Source of the DNA: Pirellulaceae bacterium
GTDB taxonomy: Bacteria > Planctomycetota > Planctomycetia > Pirellulales > Pirellulaceae
Length of the DNA: 49,576 nucleotides
Direction: 5' to 3'
NCBI GenBank assembly: GCA_016784735.1
Contig: JADHUC010000033.1
Location: forward strand, 1 to 49,576
Positions 10,801-18,486 of the stretch are shown here, one piece after another. The notes under the pieces were generated by a model. That model saw only the letters and a list, made by a program, of their open reading frames with translations, was not told where the DNA came from and ran no database searches. Every line of letters starts with the position of its first letter. The first letter of the stretch is position 1. Position numbers and translations under genes: made by a program.

Positions 10801-11721
10801 CAGAATGTCGCGCTCCGTGGGCAGAAACACGAGCATGTCGCCGCGATCGATGCGAGCCAACTCGTCAATCGTCTGAGCAATTGCTTTTTGCTGGTCCAAC
10901 TCTTCCGAATCTTCATCATCCGAATCGAGCGGCCGATAACGCATCTCGACCGGAAAGGTGCGACCGGTCACTTCGATCACCGGCGCAGGTTGGTCGGTCG
11001 CCGGCGAGGCGAAGTGGCGGCTGAAGCGTTCGGCGTCGATGGTGGCCGAGGTGACGATCAGCTTGAGGTCACGACGTTTCGACAACAGACGTTTGACGTA
11101 TCCGAGCAGAAAGTCGATGTTCAGCGATCGTTCGTGCGCTTCGTCGATGATGACCGTATCGTACTGATCCAGGAAGCGGTCGCCTTGGGTTTCGGCCAGC
11201 AGAATGCCATCCGTCATCAGCTTGACGTAAGTCTCCGGCCGCGTGGCGTCGGTAAAGCGTACTTTGAAGCCTACGTGTTGGCCCAGCGTCGAATGAAGCT
11301 CGTCGGCCAGACGCGCGGCGACTGATCGAGCGGCGATGCGCCGCGGTTGCGTGTGGCCGATGATTCCGTCGATCCCGCGTCCCAACTGAAGGCAGATCTT
11401 GGGAAGTTGCGTCGATTTTCCAGAACCGGTCTCGCCGCAGACGATCGTAACCGCGTGATCGCGGATGGCGGCGGCGATGTCGTCGGCCTTTTCGGCGATC
11501 GGTAGCGATGGGTCGACGATAATGTTGGGGAGGCCGGTTTGCCTCCGCCGACGCAGCTCGACGGAACGATCCAGTTCGCGCACGAGCCGATCCAGACTGC
11601 GATCGAAGGGCTTCCCCTTCTCGCGTGCCTGCTGGATGGAGCGCAGCCGCCGTCGCAAGCGATGGCGGTCGGTTCGCATGGCATCGTTGATTTTGGTGTT
11701 AAGTTTTTCAAGCGAGTGCAT
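7807..11721 (-). CDS. hrpA: ATP-dependent RNA helicase HrpA
   Basis: A 1304-aa DEAH-box helicase of full family length. Walker A is GETGSGKST (residues 96-104), the DEAH box is IIDEAH (191-196), motif III is SAT (225-227), and HTQPRR (motif Ia) lies near 123-128. The arginine-rich motif VI region (SAEQRAGRCGR) is also present. The remaining two thirds match the long C-terminal extension typical of bacterial HrpA (helicase-associated, OB-fold and DUF3418-like regions). HrpA unwinds RNA and is linked to mRNA processing and ribosome rescue in E. coli. It is cytoplasmic. The ATG at 11721 is the first in frame; no strong ribosome site precedes it. It stands alone, convergent with the Uma2 gene and divergent from a small secreted protein. 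Confidence 0.95.
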   Translation of the reverse strand: MHSLEKLNTKINDAMRTDRHRLRRRLRSIQQAREKGKPFDRSLDRLVRELDRSVELRRRRQTGLPNIIVDPSLPIAEKADDIAAAIRDHAVTIVCGETGSGKSTQLPKICLQLGRGIDGIIGHTQPRRIAARSVAARLADELHSTLGQHVGFKVRFTDATRPETYVKLMTDGILLAETQGDRFLDQYDTVIIDEAHERSLNIDFLLGYVKRLLSKRRDLKLIVTSATIDAERFSRHFASPATDQPAPVIEVTGRTFPVEMRYRPLDSDDEDSEELDQQKAIAQTIDELARIDRGDMLVFLPTERDILETAKTLRGRRIPGDMERTEILPLYARLSPKDQNKVFKPGAHRRIVLATNVAESSLTVPRIRYVIDTGTARISRYSPRRKVQRLPIEAISRASAEQRAGRCGRIAPGICVRLYSEDDYLGRERFTSPEIRRTNLASVILQTKALRLGAIEEFPFLDPPRAEAIRDGYKTLFELGAIDEKRELTDLGRRLARLPVDPRIGRMILAAADERCMSQVLIIAAALEVQDPRLRPTDKQQAADECHAQFADDSSDFLGYLNLWDFFHQLRAKLSRNQLRKACRQNFLSYNRMREWLDIHRQLRQLADESGLGQPTATESDRYDAVHRALLTGLLANVAFCERGYEYTGAGGSRYYLWPGSGIFETKPKWIMAAELVETTRLYARTVARVNPEWIEPIAGHLVKRTYSEPHWSRRAASAMAYEKVSLFGLAVVQRRRVRLGPIDPETSRELFIRHGLVDGQYQTRASFLQHNRNLVAELESLATKSRRSDLFAGEQRQFDFYNSRIPEDVYDGNRLKRWLRKAERRDPEVLRMTQADLFEEEPDEIMAAEFPDELTVQETRLTLEYRFEPGAESDGITLRVPKMALGQLHPERLGWLVPGLLEQKIVALIRSLPKSLRRNFVPAPDTARKALREIRFGEGPFLGAVADALRKVCGERVSPDDFQLEKLPPHLHMNVHVIDDDGGVASSGRDLHYLQRELAAEASASFAELDHSDWTRDGIMSWDFGDLPEQVRFESGGLTLNGHPMLADQGEDVSLRLTDSAETAAQQTRTGLRRLFCIAENRELRAQVTWIPKLDQMKLRAATFCGAKQLEQQLAELIADRAFLDQDQLARDADQYNRMLFRGRKRIALAVQEVAKLAHALLEAYHQTQVVLEEATSPRWKHAVEDVASQMEHLTPEGFLTRTPWAWLRHYPRYFQAMKIRLDKLAGAGIERDRQHYNQIEPFWQAYLQRAAAHQERGVCDAELDHFRWMVEEFRVSLFAQQLGTSMSVSAKRLEKQWATVQT

Positions 11722-11859
11722 GGCTTCGTCCGATGCGGATTTTAGCGGATTTTCCGCTCATGCCGATGGGAACGGTTGACCGATGCTTAGATTCAGGTCG
11801 CGCCGCGCCGTGCGTTGTGATCGTTTACTAGGACTTAGCAATATCTAGGGGGATGCGCG

Positions 11860-12189
11860 ATGATTCGTCGTGCGATGTTAACTCTCTTGGCCGTTTCGCT
11901 ATTCTGCATCAGTCTCTGGACATCCACCGCTGCTGCCCAGGAGCGAGCTTACGGGCGCGTCTGGGGCGGAGCGTACAGCCAACGGGACTGGGAGCGGTTC
12001 TACCACTACCCCTACGTCTTCTATCCACAGAATTTCTGGGGGCACGAGTACTACCGCAGTAGCGAGGATATGTACTACAGATATCCTCCGGAGATGCGGA
12101 TACCGGTCTACAACCGGAAGTGGCACAACTACTTCCCGAACACGCGAACGTACCACTCGGGGCACCACTTCATTTTGGACCAGCTCTAG
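11860..12189 (+). CDS. Small Tyr-rich secreted protein, unknown function
   Basis: A 109-aa protein with a clear signal peptide (MLTLLAVSLFCISLW, then AAAQE, cleavage likely after AAA or AQ). The mature part of about 85 residues is strongly aromatic, with motifs such as YHYPYVFYPQNFWGHEYY, MYYRYPPEMRIP and YNRKWHNYF. No Cys remains after cleavage. The TAGGGGGA block 7 bases before the ATG is a good ribosome site. I do not recognise a characterised family; proteins of this kind recur in planctomycete genomes as conserved hypotheticals. It has no operon partner: hrpA starts in the opposite direction and the next gene points towards it. A role at the cell surface is only inference from the signal peptide. 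Confidence 0.7.
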   Translation: MIRRAMLTLLAVSLFCISLWTSTAAAQERAYGRVWGGAYSQRDWERFYHYPYVFYPQNFWGHEYYRSSEDMYYRYPPEMRIPVYNRKWHNYFPNTRTYHSGHHFILDQL

Positions 12190-12312
12190 CGGCGGACTGT
12201 CGTTTGGGTATAGCGACGGTGGTGTCGGGTGTCAGGGGGGGAAGCAGTGGCAGATGCTACTGAAACCGGAACACCGCAACCTCCACTACCGGCAAACTGC
12301 GACCGCGCCCTG

Positions 12313-15300
12313 CTATTCTCCTTCTTCCAACACTGCTTTGGCGTGACGGGATAGATGGCCGCGGAGATCTTGGATGTAGTCGCGCAAGATCCGCTCGCCC
12401 AGGCCGTCGCGGTCGCCGCAGCGATACAGGGCTCGGGCTAGGATCAACTCGCGAAGCGATTCGCGTCGAGTCTGTTCCGAATTCGTGCCGCCTGGGGCGC
12501 CTTTCTCCGTGGCGATCTCGACGGTCGTGTGCACGTGGCCCGTCATGTCCGGTTTGGACAGCAACTCGGCCAATGGCCCAACCGCTGACTTGTCGCCGAT
12601 CAATTCCAAAGCTAAACCGACCGCGCGGTGATGCGAGAACGCTTGGGTCGCGTCCAGCTTGTTCAGCTTTTCGACAATCACAGGAATAGCCTTGGGATTC
12701 CCCGTGCGCCCCAGGGCTACGATCAGGTTGTCCAGCGGACTGAGCGCCGAACCAAACTGGCCCATGCCGCGGTAGTTCCAGCCTTCGTCCCACTCGGCTG
12801 TCTTCTGTACATCGTCGATCAACGTGTCCAGGCCGACGTCGTTGCCCAACACCGCGAGTGCCTTGGCATACGTCAATTTGTCCTCGCCTTCGGCTTTCGC
12901 ATAGGCCGCTTCGAGCATCGGCATGGCTCGGTCGGGATGAGTCGTGATCACCGAAGCACCGTGATCTTCCTTCAGGCTTTCTACGGCCTGCGCGATCTTC
13001 TCGTCCGGCAACGGATAGGAGTCCTTATCCTCCAATACCGTTTCGGGAAGATTGCCGATTTCGACCAGATGCTGCTGCAAGGGTTTGATGTCGACATCGC
13101 GCACCGACACGTTGGCTTCGGCGGCCATGGCTGCGGCCACACCAGCGGCATACCCGCCATTTTGGACATCAGGTTGCATGCGGATCAAGGGAACGGCGTC
13201 GCGATGGGCGCTGATGCCAAGCCCGATTACCAGGATTCCGTCCAGGCCCTTCGGCAGCATGGCACGAATCGGGATGTAGACGTTGATGCCTTTCTTCTCC
13301 GGATGCTCCAGCAGCAAATACGGATCGATCGTGTAACCGTGTGTGTCAAAATTGCTACGGGCCTGCACGATTGAATCCGGGTACGTTCGCTCGTTGACCT
13401 GATCCGGCAGTGTAATCGTGAATTCACCGACGATTCGCCGTCGCTCGCGAGTGTCGATCAAGCGGCCATGGTCGAACGCTTGGCGGTATTTGTTCTTGGA
13501 AAATACAAACATGCGCCAAACGTCCATCATGTCGGTCTCGTCGACGATTGTGAAATCGGTGTTGTTGTAGGTACCGCCCAGTTTTCGACCGGGCAGCCCG
13601 GTACCTTGCATGCCGAATTCCGAAGCGTCGGTATAGATGCACTCGGCACCGGCCGATGCGGCCACGTCGGAGTTGCCCGTCGCGTCAATCACCGTTTTCG
13701 CCAGGACCACGCCACGCCCGTGAGGAGTTGTAACGACGGCGCCGGTCACACGATTGTCCTGGACGAATGCTCCGCAACCGATCGAGCCGAACCAGATGTC
13801 CGCCCCGGCCTTGAGCAGTTCCTGCCGGTACCATTCCATTCTCTGCTCGACGACCCACCTGGTCTGGCCGTCCTGCACCGTGGCCGTGAATCCAATGCGG
13901 TTTCCCCAGTAGTAGTTGGAAATGGCACCCAGTGTGCCGACGCCCCCCAGCCCGTGCAGATACTCGATGACCAAGGTCTTTGCCCCGCGTCGAGCGGCGC
14001 CGATGCCGGCCGGCGCGCCGCCGGTGCCGCCTCCGATCACTACGACGTCGTACTTGGCCAAAACGGGAATCGCTCGCGCGTCCTGTTTGACCGTTGGCAG
14101 TTTCTGCGTCGGCCGGACACCCATCAAGAACTCGTACATGTCACCTTCGGCGGCCGTGCTGTCCGCGGGAGCGCCCGGCAGCGTCGCACCCGTGATCACC
14201 GGCGTCGTCGTCGCGTCACCGGCGGCCGCTTTGCCCAGACGCTGGCCCATGTCCATGTAGGCCAGCGGTCGCAGCAGCCGATCGGCCTGCTCGCGCGATA
14301 CGTCGGCGCAGCCGCCTAACACGTACAGCCGATCCACGTCCGCCGGCTGAAACGCGCCCAAAGGCAACTTGTCGGCACCTTGCCAAGGACCGGTTGCGGT
14401 CTGGCGGCCGTGCATGGCGGCAGGCGGGACCTCGAACATCACATCCGATGTGAACTGTTGCTCGGGGTGGTATGTCAGCGAACGGGCCTGCTGATCGGCT
14501 CTCATGTACGCTGCATAGCTGTCGTCGTCCACATGCAGAGGGATGGTGTACTCGATGATCTTGAAAGCGCCGCTGGACGTACCCACGCGGTTCGGAAAAG
14601 GACCGGCAAATGGGGGATCGATGGTTTGCGAGTCGACGTAATCAGCGCTTTGCGGTTCGCCGCCAATCACCACTCGTTTGAACGTGCGCGTCCCACCTTC
14701 ATGCGGCCGGAACTCTGCGCCAGCCAAACGAGCGACGGTCCCCCGAGACGTGGCGTCGATAATCGTCTTGGCCAATACCGCTTGGCGGCCGGCGCGATTG
14801 GCCATTACTATGCCACACGGTTTCCCGGCCGCATCGCGCAAGACGTCGGTGACACAGCAGCTATACAGGTACTGGACGCCGGCGGCCAGCAACTCATCGT
14901 CCAGCGTGCCCTTCACGTGCATGGGCCGTTGCGGCGGAGCGGCCACGCGAGGCCTATCCACTGTCTCCTTTTCCGGACCGATAACCAAGATTTCGCCCAG
15001 CAGCATGCGCTGATACTCTTCCGGCATTTCCACGAAAAACCTCACGTAGCGAGCCTTGGCATCGACGTCCGCAGACAGCACGGCCAGGCTGTCGAACGGG
15101 TGATCGTTGGTGATCACGGACACCTGCTTCCAGGTTTCCTTGTCATCGCTCAGCGATACGGTGACTCGTTGGACATCGAATCCGCCGCCTGCACCGGTCG
15201 TTTCCTTGCGACGGAACACCACGACGCGAACCTGCCGCACATCCTGTGATTTGCCAAGATCGGCCACGATATTGGTGTTGATCTCGTACTGAACGCTTTG

Positions 15301-15744
15301 GCTGCTCGGGTCGAAACACTTGCCGTCGGTCAGGACGCCGGGCGGCTTTGTGTCTCTGTGGATCGCTGCGCTCGGCGCGTCGGCCTCGTACGTGAATTCA
15401 AGTCGGCTCGGGTCCATGAACGGTTCGACAAGATCACCAAAGACCTTCTTTGCCAGCGGCGACGTCGGTTCCTCGCCTTCTTCCAACCACAACCGCAAAG
15501 TGGCCGTCATGTCTTCGCCCAGGTAAGGATGCGGCGCAGCCAGGAAGACTTTGGCGCCGTCTTCGGCCGCAGCAATGGCCGCCGATACGGCTCCCGTGCC
15601 GCCGCCGACGACAACGACGTCCACGTCGTACGCCACCGGTATCTCACGAGCCGATTCGTTCACCGTCTCGGCCGCCAGCGTGACACAGGGCAGGGCAAGA
15701 GCAGAAAGCAGACACAGGGACAAAACGATGCATCGCGAGAGCAT
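12313..15744 (-). CDS. Secreted double FAD-dependent oxidoreductase with discoidin-like insert and HEAT-like tail
   Basis: A 1143-aa exported protein. The ATG at 15744 has AAAGGAGGA upstream and begins a signal peptide (CIVLSLCLLSALALPCVTLAA). It holds two FAD-binding Rossmann motifs: VVVVGGGTGAVSAAIAAAE at about residues 40-60 and VVVIGGGTGGAPAGIGAARR at about 565-585, each followed by a FAD_oxidored-type region (IDATSRGTVARLAGAEF and IDATGNSDVAASAGAE). Between them, at about residues 145-250, is an F5/8 type C (discoidin)-like segment (VLTDGK.., VADLGKSQDVRQVRV, ARYVRFFVE). The last 200 residues contain short helical repeats with dimensional similarity to HEAT repeats (NPKAIPVIVEKLNKL, SAVGPLAELLSKPD). 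The two FAD halves probably arose by duplication and fusion. Substrate unknown; single-domain relatives are common beside planctomycete sulfatases. Confidence 0.75.
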   Translation of the reverse strand: MLSRCIVLSLCLLSALALPCVTLAAETVNESAREIPVAYDVDVVVVGGGTGAVSAAIAAAEDGAKVFLAAPHPYLGEDMTATLRLWLEEGEEPTSPLAKKVFGDLVEPFMDPSRLEFTYEADAPSAAIHRDTKPPGVLTDGKCFDPSSQSVQYEINTNIVADLGKSQDVRQVRVVVFRRKETTGAGGGFDVQRVTVSLSDDKETWKQVSVITNDHPFDSLAVLSADVDAKARYVRFFVEMPEEYQRMLLGEILVIGPEKETVDRPRVAAPPQRPMHVKGTLDDELLAAGVQYLYSCCVTDVLRDAAGKPCGIVMANRAGRQAVLAKTIIDATSRGTVARLAGAEFRPHEGGTRTFKRVVIGGEPQSADYVDSQTIDPPFAGPFPNRVGTSSGAFKIIEYTIPLHVDDDSYAAYMRADQQARSLTYHPEQQFTSDVMFEVPPAAMHGRQTATGPWQGADKLPLGAFQPADVDRLYVLGGCADVSREQADRLLRPLAYMDMGQRLGKAAAGDATTTPVITGATLPGAPADSTAAEGDMYEFLMGVRPTQKLPTVKQDARAIPVLAKYDVVVIGGGTGGAPAGIGAARRGAKTLVIEYLHGLGGVGTLGAISNYYWGNRIGFTATVQDGQTRWVVEQRMEWYRQELLKAGADIWFGSIGCGAFVQDNRVTGAVVTTPHGRGVVLAKTVIDATGNSDVAASAGAECIYTDASEFGMQGTGLPGRKLGGTYNNTDFTIVDETDMMDVWRMFVFSKNKYRQAFDHGRLIDTRERRRIVGEFTITLPDQVNERTYPDSIVQARSNFDTHGYTIDPYLLLEHPEKKGINVYIPIRAMLPKGLDGILVIGLGISAHRDAVPLIRMQPDVQNGGYAAGVAAAMAAEANVSVRDVDIKPLQQHLVEIGNLPETVLEDKDSYPLPDEKIAQAVESLKEDHGASVITTHPDRAMPMLEAAYAKAEGEDKLTYAKALAVLGNDVGLDTLIDDVQKTAEWDEGWNYRGMGQFGSALSPLDNLIVALGRTGNPKAIPVIVEKLNKLDATQAFSHHRAVGLALELIGDKSAVGPLAELLSKPDMTGHVHTTVEIATEKGAPGGTNSEQTRRESLRELILARALYRCGDRDGLGERILRDYIQDLRGHLSRHAKAVLEEGE

Positions 15745-15827
15745 AACGAATCCTCCTTTGGCCGGTGGTGTGACTTTCGCGGTCCACCGGAACCAGAGCA
15801 CTGAGTACTGGGTACTGAGTATTGAGC

Positions 15828-15853
15828 GGTGGGCCGCGAAGACTTGGCCCACC
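15828..15853. repeat. AAGACTT-loop palindrome, copy 1
   Basis: GGTGGGCC and GGCCCACC form a perfect 8-bp inverted repeat around a loop containing AAGACTT. It is preceded by direct repeats of ACTGAGTACTGGGT type. It lies between two minus-strand genes. A related copy is at 27827-27852 and a degenerate one at 43316-43340. Confidence 0.7.
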
Positions 15854-15921
15854 CTACGAGAATGCGCGCAGGGCAGCCGAGTCTTGCGGATTGAGATTCT
15901 ACCAAGAAGAACGTCCGCTGG

Positions 15922-18486
15922 CTACGAACCGGCGGGCAACGAGGCACGCAGCAGCGCATAGAGGGCCTCGAACCGATTCAATAGGTCGGCGTCCGGCTCT
16001 ACGAGCCAATTGGTCCCCATGTTCGTGTCGTTGAAAAGGGCCCCGCAGCCGACGGCCGTGATCGTGCCTTGGCCGTAGCGAACGCGAGCGGCGACCGGCA
16101 TTTCTCCCAGCCAGGCGATCGGCTCGCCACCGGTCACTTGACAGGATACTTCCAGCGGCGTCTTCAAGTCGCTGTCGGCCAGCCGCATTTCGCCTTGGTC
16201 AACGGGTTCGGTGGCGTGGCTGGATGCCAGCCCGAAGGGCCATAGAAGGCTGTTCACGGTCGAACCTTCCAGGTCGATTGCGTCGAAGACCAACACGTGA
16301 CCGCCTAATTCGACGTATTGCCTTAGCCGGTTCCGGTAATCGGCGCTGACCGACCGCGTCGGGCAGATGATCACCAGCCCGTCACCCGTGAAAGCTCCAG
16401 CACCCTCTTGACGCGAGATGTAGTTGCCGATTCGCGGAATCCACTGCTCCAGCAAGCCGTATCCCCGGCCCTCCTTGTCGTCCGGAAAAGCGCCGGTATG
16501 CAGTGGCACTTCGGACACGGTTCGATCGATGACAACGTGCGTCAAGGGGCGCTCGATTGTCGGCGTCGGCATGGAGCACCGGTGAAGAGCGATGATCGCC
16601 AGCGAACTCGCGGTCCAGCCCGCAAGGCCCGCGGCCACCGTCATCAGCCAACTAGCATTTTGTCGCGTGCCCAGCCACAAACCAAGATACAGCAGGGCCG
16701 CACCGGCCAAGCCTAAGGGCACCACCACGAGAAGCCGTACCCACAGGCGATCGAAGGCGCTGGTGCGGTTCAGCCAATTGACCATCCCCATGAACAGTTC
16801 TTTTTTGCCCGGCTGGTACACGCAGAAGTTTGAAAACAAGGTGGAATCGGCAAACGCCAGGACTCGCCCTTCCCCACAACGCGTCGCCCACATTTGACAC
16901 CACGCGCCGTACTGCATGTCGGTGCGATACTCCGCCTGGGGATGATAGTTGGACTCCTGATACGCCGGCGGCAGGTTGTACAGACCCGCGTTTCGTATGG
17001 CCATCCTTCCAACGCTACGCCCCGGATCGATCGAACACGAAACGGCGAAGTTCATCGGCGGCACGCGCCCGACAATCGGATGAGCCACCAGTGGAGGTCG
17101 GTATTCCTGCACGTACGGTGAACCGACGCGAAACAGCAAATCGTTGCGGAAAGTGAAGCCGAAATGCCGGGATATATCGTTCAGAAACGTATTCATATCG
17201 AACACGTTCGTATGGTCGCCGATCATCAACAGCGAACCGCCCTGACGTACAAAACGAACGACGGCGTTCACCTCACGGCTTGAATACCTGGCGGTTGGCG
17301 TCTTGATCACCAGAACGTCGCATCGTTCGAGCGTTTCGTCGTTGATTTCTTCGTCTTCCAGCAGCCTCAGCATCTCGTAGTACTGCCCGCAGTATTCGAA
17401 GATCCCGGCATAGTTGTACGAACCCGCTTCGCCGTAGACGGTCGTACGGTACGGTTCGGTGGTCGGTTCCCAGGTGGAATGGCGTTCGACGAACATAATC
17501 CGACCTGACTTTGGCCGGCCTACCGGGTCCCAGTGGAGTAGCACAGTCAAGACGGCCACTCCCACCCCGATCAGCAGCGGAGCCGGCACGCGAGGCCAAC
17601 GTCGCACCGAAGATGCGTTAGGCTCGTGGCCCGCTGGTTGATCCTCTTCGTCTGGGGCCGAAGGTCTACGAATCAGGCGAATCGCCAAAAGAACCGGTCC
17701 GGCGAGTAGCAGGATATGGACCCAGGAATTGACCAGAACGTCGGCCACGTTTGGTTCGGTGATCATGTCGGCACGCAAGGTGCGATGAAACACGATCCCG
17801 AAGAGCATCGCCACGCGAAATGGCACCCAGGCGAACGTCACTGCGAGCAAAACGAGCGAACTGCGCAGCCACGTTCGCCAACGATCGCCGCCATTCGCGA
17901 CAACGCAATGCAGCAGTCCCAGCGCGATCAGACCGCCGACGAGGAAACAGAACGTCGCTGGATCCAGGGCCAATTCCCACGCAGCCGCGAAACGATGGGT
18001 TTCGCCCAGACTGCGCATCGCCACCACGCTGCCGTCGACTGCTGTGTCGATGCCAAGCAGTCGTGGCACGGCACCTACCAACTTGGCCAGCGGCCGTGGC
18101 AGTTCGTGGCTACGCGCTGTCAATGTCGAGTAGACCTGCAATGCCAATGACTGGGCCAATAGGACTGCTCCAACCGCCACCGCGCCCCGGCCAAGCTTCC
18201 GAAGCCCGCGGCGAGCACGCGGTGCGATTTGGACAGCCAGGCCGGCCGCCAGTAGCACCGGTATCGCCTTGTATGGCAGCGGCATCAGCCATGCGCCCGG
18301 CAGCAGAAGAAGAATGGCCACAAGCGTCTGACGCCGGTTGGGCCAGTGAATCGGCAATTCGCTCAACAAGACGGTTGCGGCCACCAGGGCACACAGCCAC
18401 AGGAAATGATTGGCTGGCTGAAAGTAGCCGAGGCCCAGCAGCCAGGAAGCCGCCAACAGCGCTATGCCGATCCATGCGCGAATCAT
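15922..18486 (-). CDS. Multi-spanning membrane protein with exosortase-like N-terminus and GATase1-like extracytoplasmic domains
   Basis: An 854-aa protein. The first 275 residues are a polytopic membrane region. They contain C180 (DPATFCFLVGGL), R224 (WVPFRVAMLFG) and H257 (NSWVHILLLAG), a Cys-Arg-His order and spacing (44 and 33) resembling the catalytic residues of exosortases and archaeosortases. The usual Cys-Ser-Gly context is absent. A further membrane helix at about 305-325 leads into a GATase1/DUF4350-like domain (RCDVLVIKTPT, VRFVRQGGSLLMIGDHTN). Two more helices follow near 590-650, then a second such domain (GLVIICPTRSVS, YVELGGHVLVFDAID). The ATG overlaps the stop of the upstream gene (ATGA) and has AGGAGGTGG in front, indicating translational coupling. 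Function unknown; the sortase-like reading is a hypothesis. Confidence 0.6.
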   Translation of the reverse strand: MIRAWIGIALLAASWLLGLGYFQPANHFLWLCALVAATVLLSELPIHWPNRRQTLVAILLLLPGAWLMPLPYKAIPVLLAAGLAVQIAPRARRGLRKLGRGAVAVGAVLLAQSLALQVYSTLTARSHELPRPLAKLVGAVPRLLGIDTAVDGSVVAMRSLGETHRFAAAWELALDPATFCFLVGGLIALGLLHCVVANGGDRWRTWLRSSLVLLAVTFAWVPFRVAMLFGIVFHRTLRADMITEPNVADVLVNSWVHILLLAGPVLLAIRLIRRPSAPDEEDQPAGHEPNASSVRRWPRVPAPLLIGVGVAVLTVLLHWDPVGRPKSGRIMFVERHSTWEPTTEPYRTTVYGEAGSYNYAGIFEYCGQYYEMLRLLEDEEINDETLERCDVLVIKTPTARYSSREVNAVVRFVRQGGSLLMIGDHTNVFDMNTFLNDISRHFGFTFRNDLLFRVGSPYVQEYRPPLVAHPIVGRVPPMNFAVSCSIDPGRSVGRMAIRNAGLYNLPPAYQESNYHPQAEYRTDMQYGAWCQMWATRCGEGRVLAFADSTLFSNFCVYQPGKKELFMGMVNWLNRTSAFDRLWVRLLVVVPLGLAGAALLYLGLWLGTRQNASWLMTVAAGLAGWTASSLAIIALHRCSMPTPTIERPLTHVVIDRTVSEVPLHTGAFPDDKEGRGYGLLEQWIPRIGNYISRQEGAGAFTGDGLVIICPTRSVSADYRNRLRQYVELGGHVLVFDAIDLEGSTVNSLLWPFGLASSHATEPVDQGEMRLADSDLKTPLEVSCQVTGGEPIAWLGEMPVAARVRYGQGTITAVGCGALFNDTNMGTNWLVEPDADLLNRFEALYALLRASLPAGS

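Noticed and set aside
7077..11721. Uma2 nuclease plus HrpA helicase as a defence module
   Set aside because: The genes converge and cannot form one operon. HrpA is a housekeeping helicase of normal length and Uma2 genes are scattered widely in planctomycetes.
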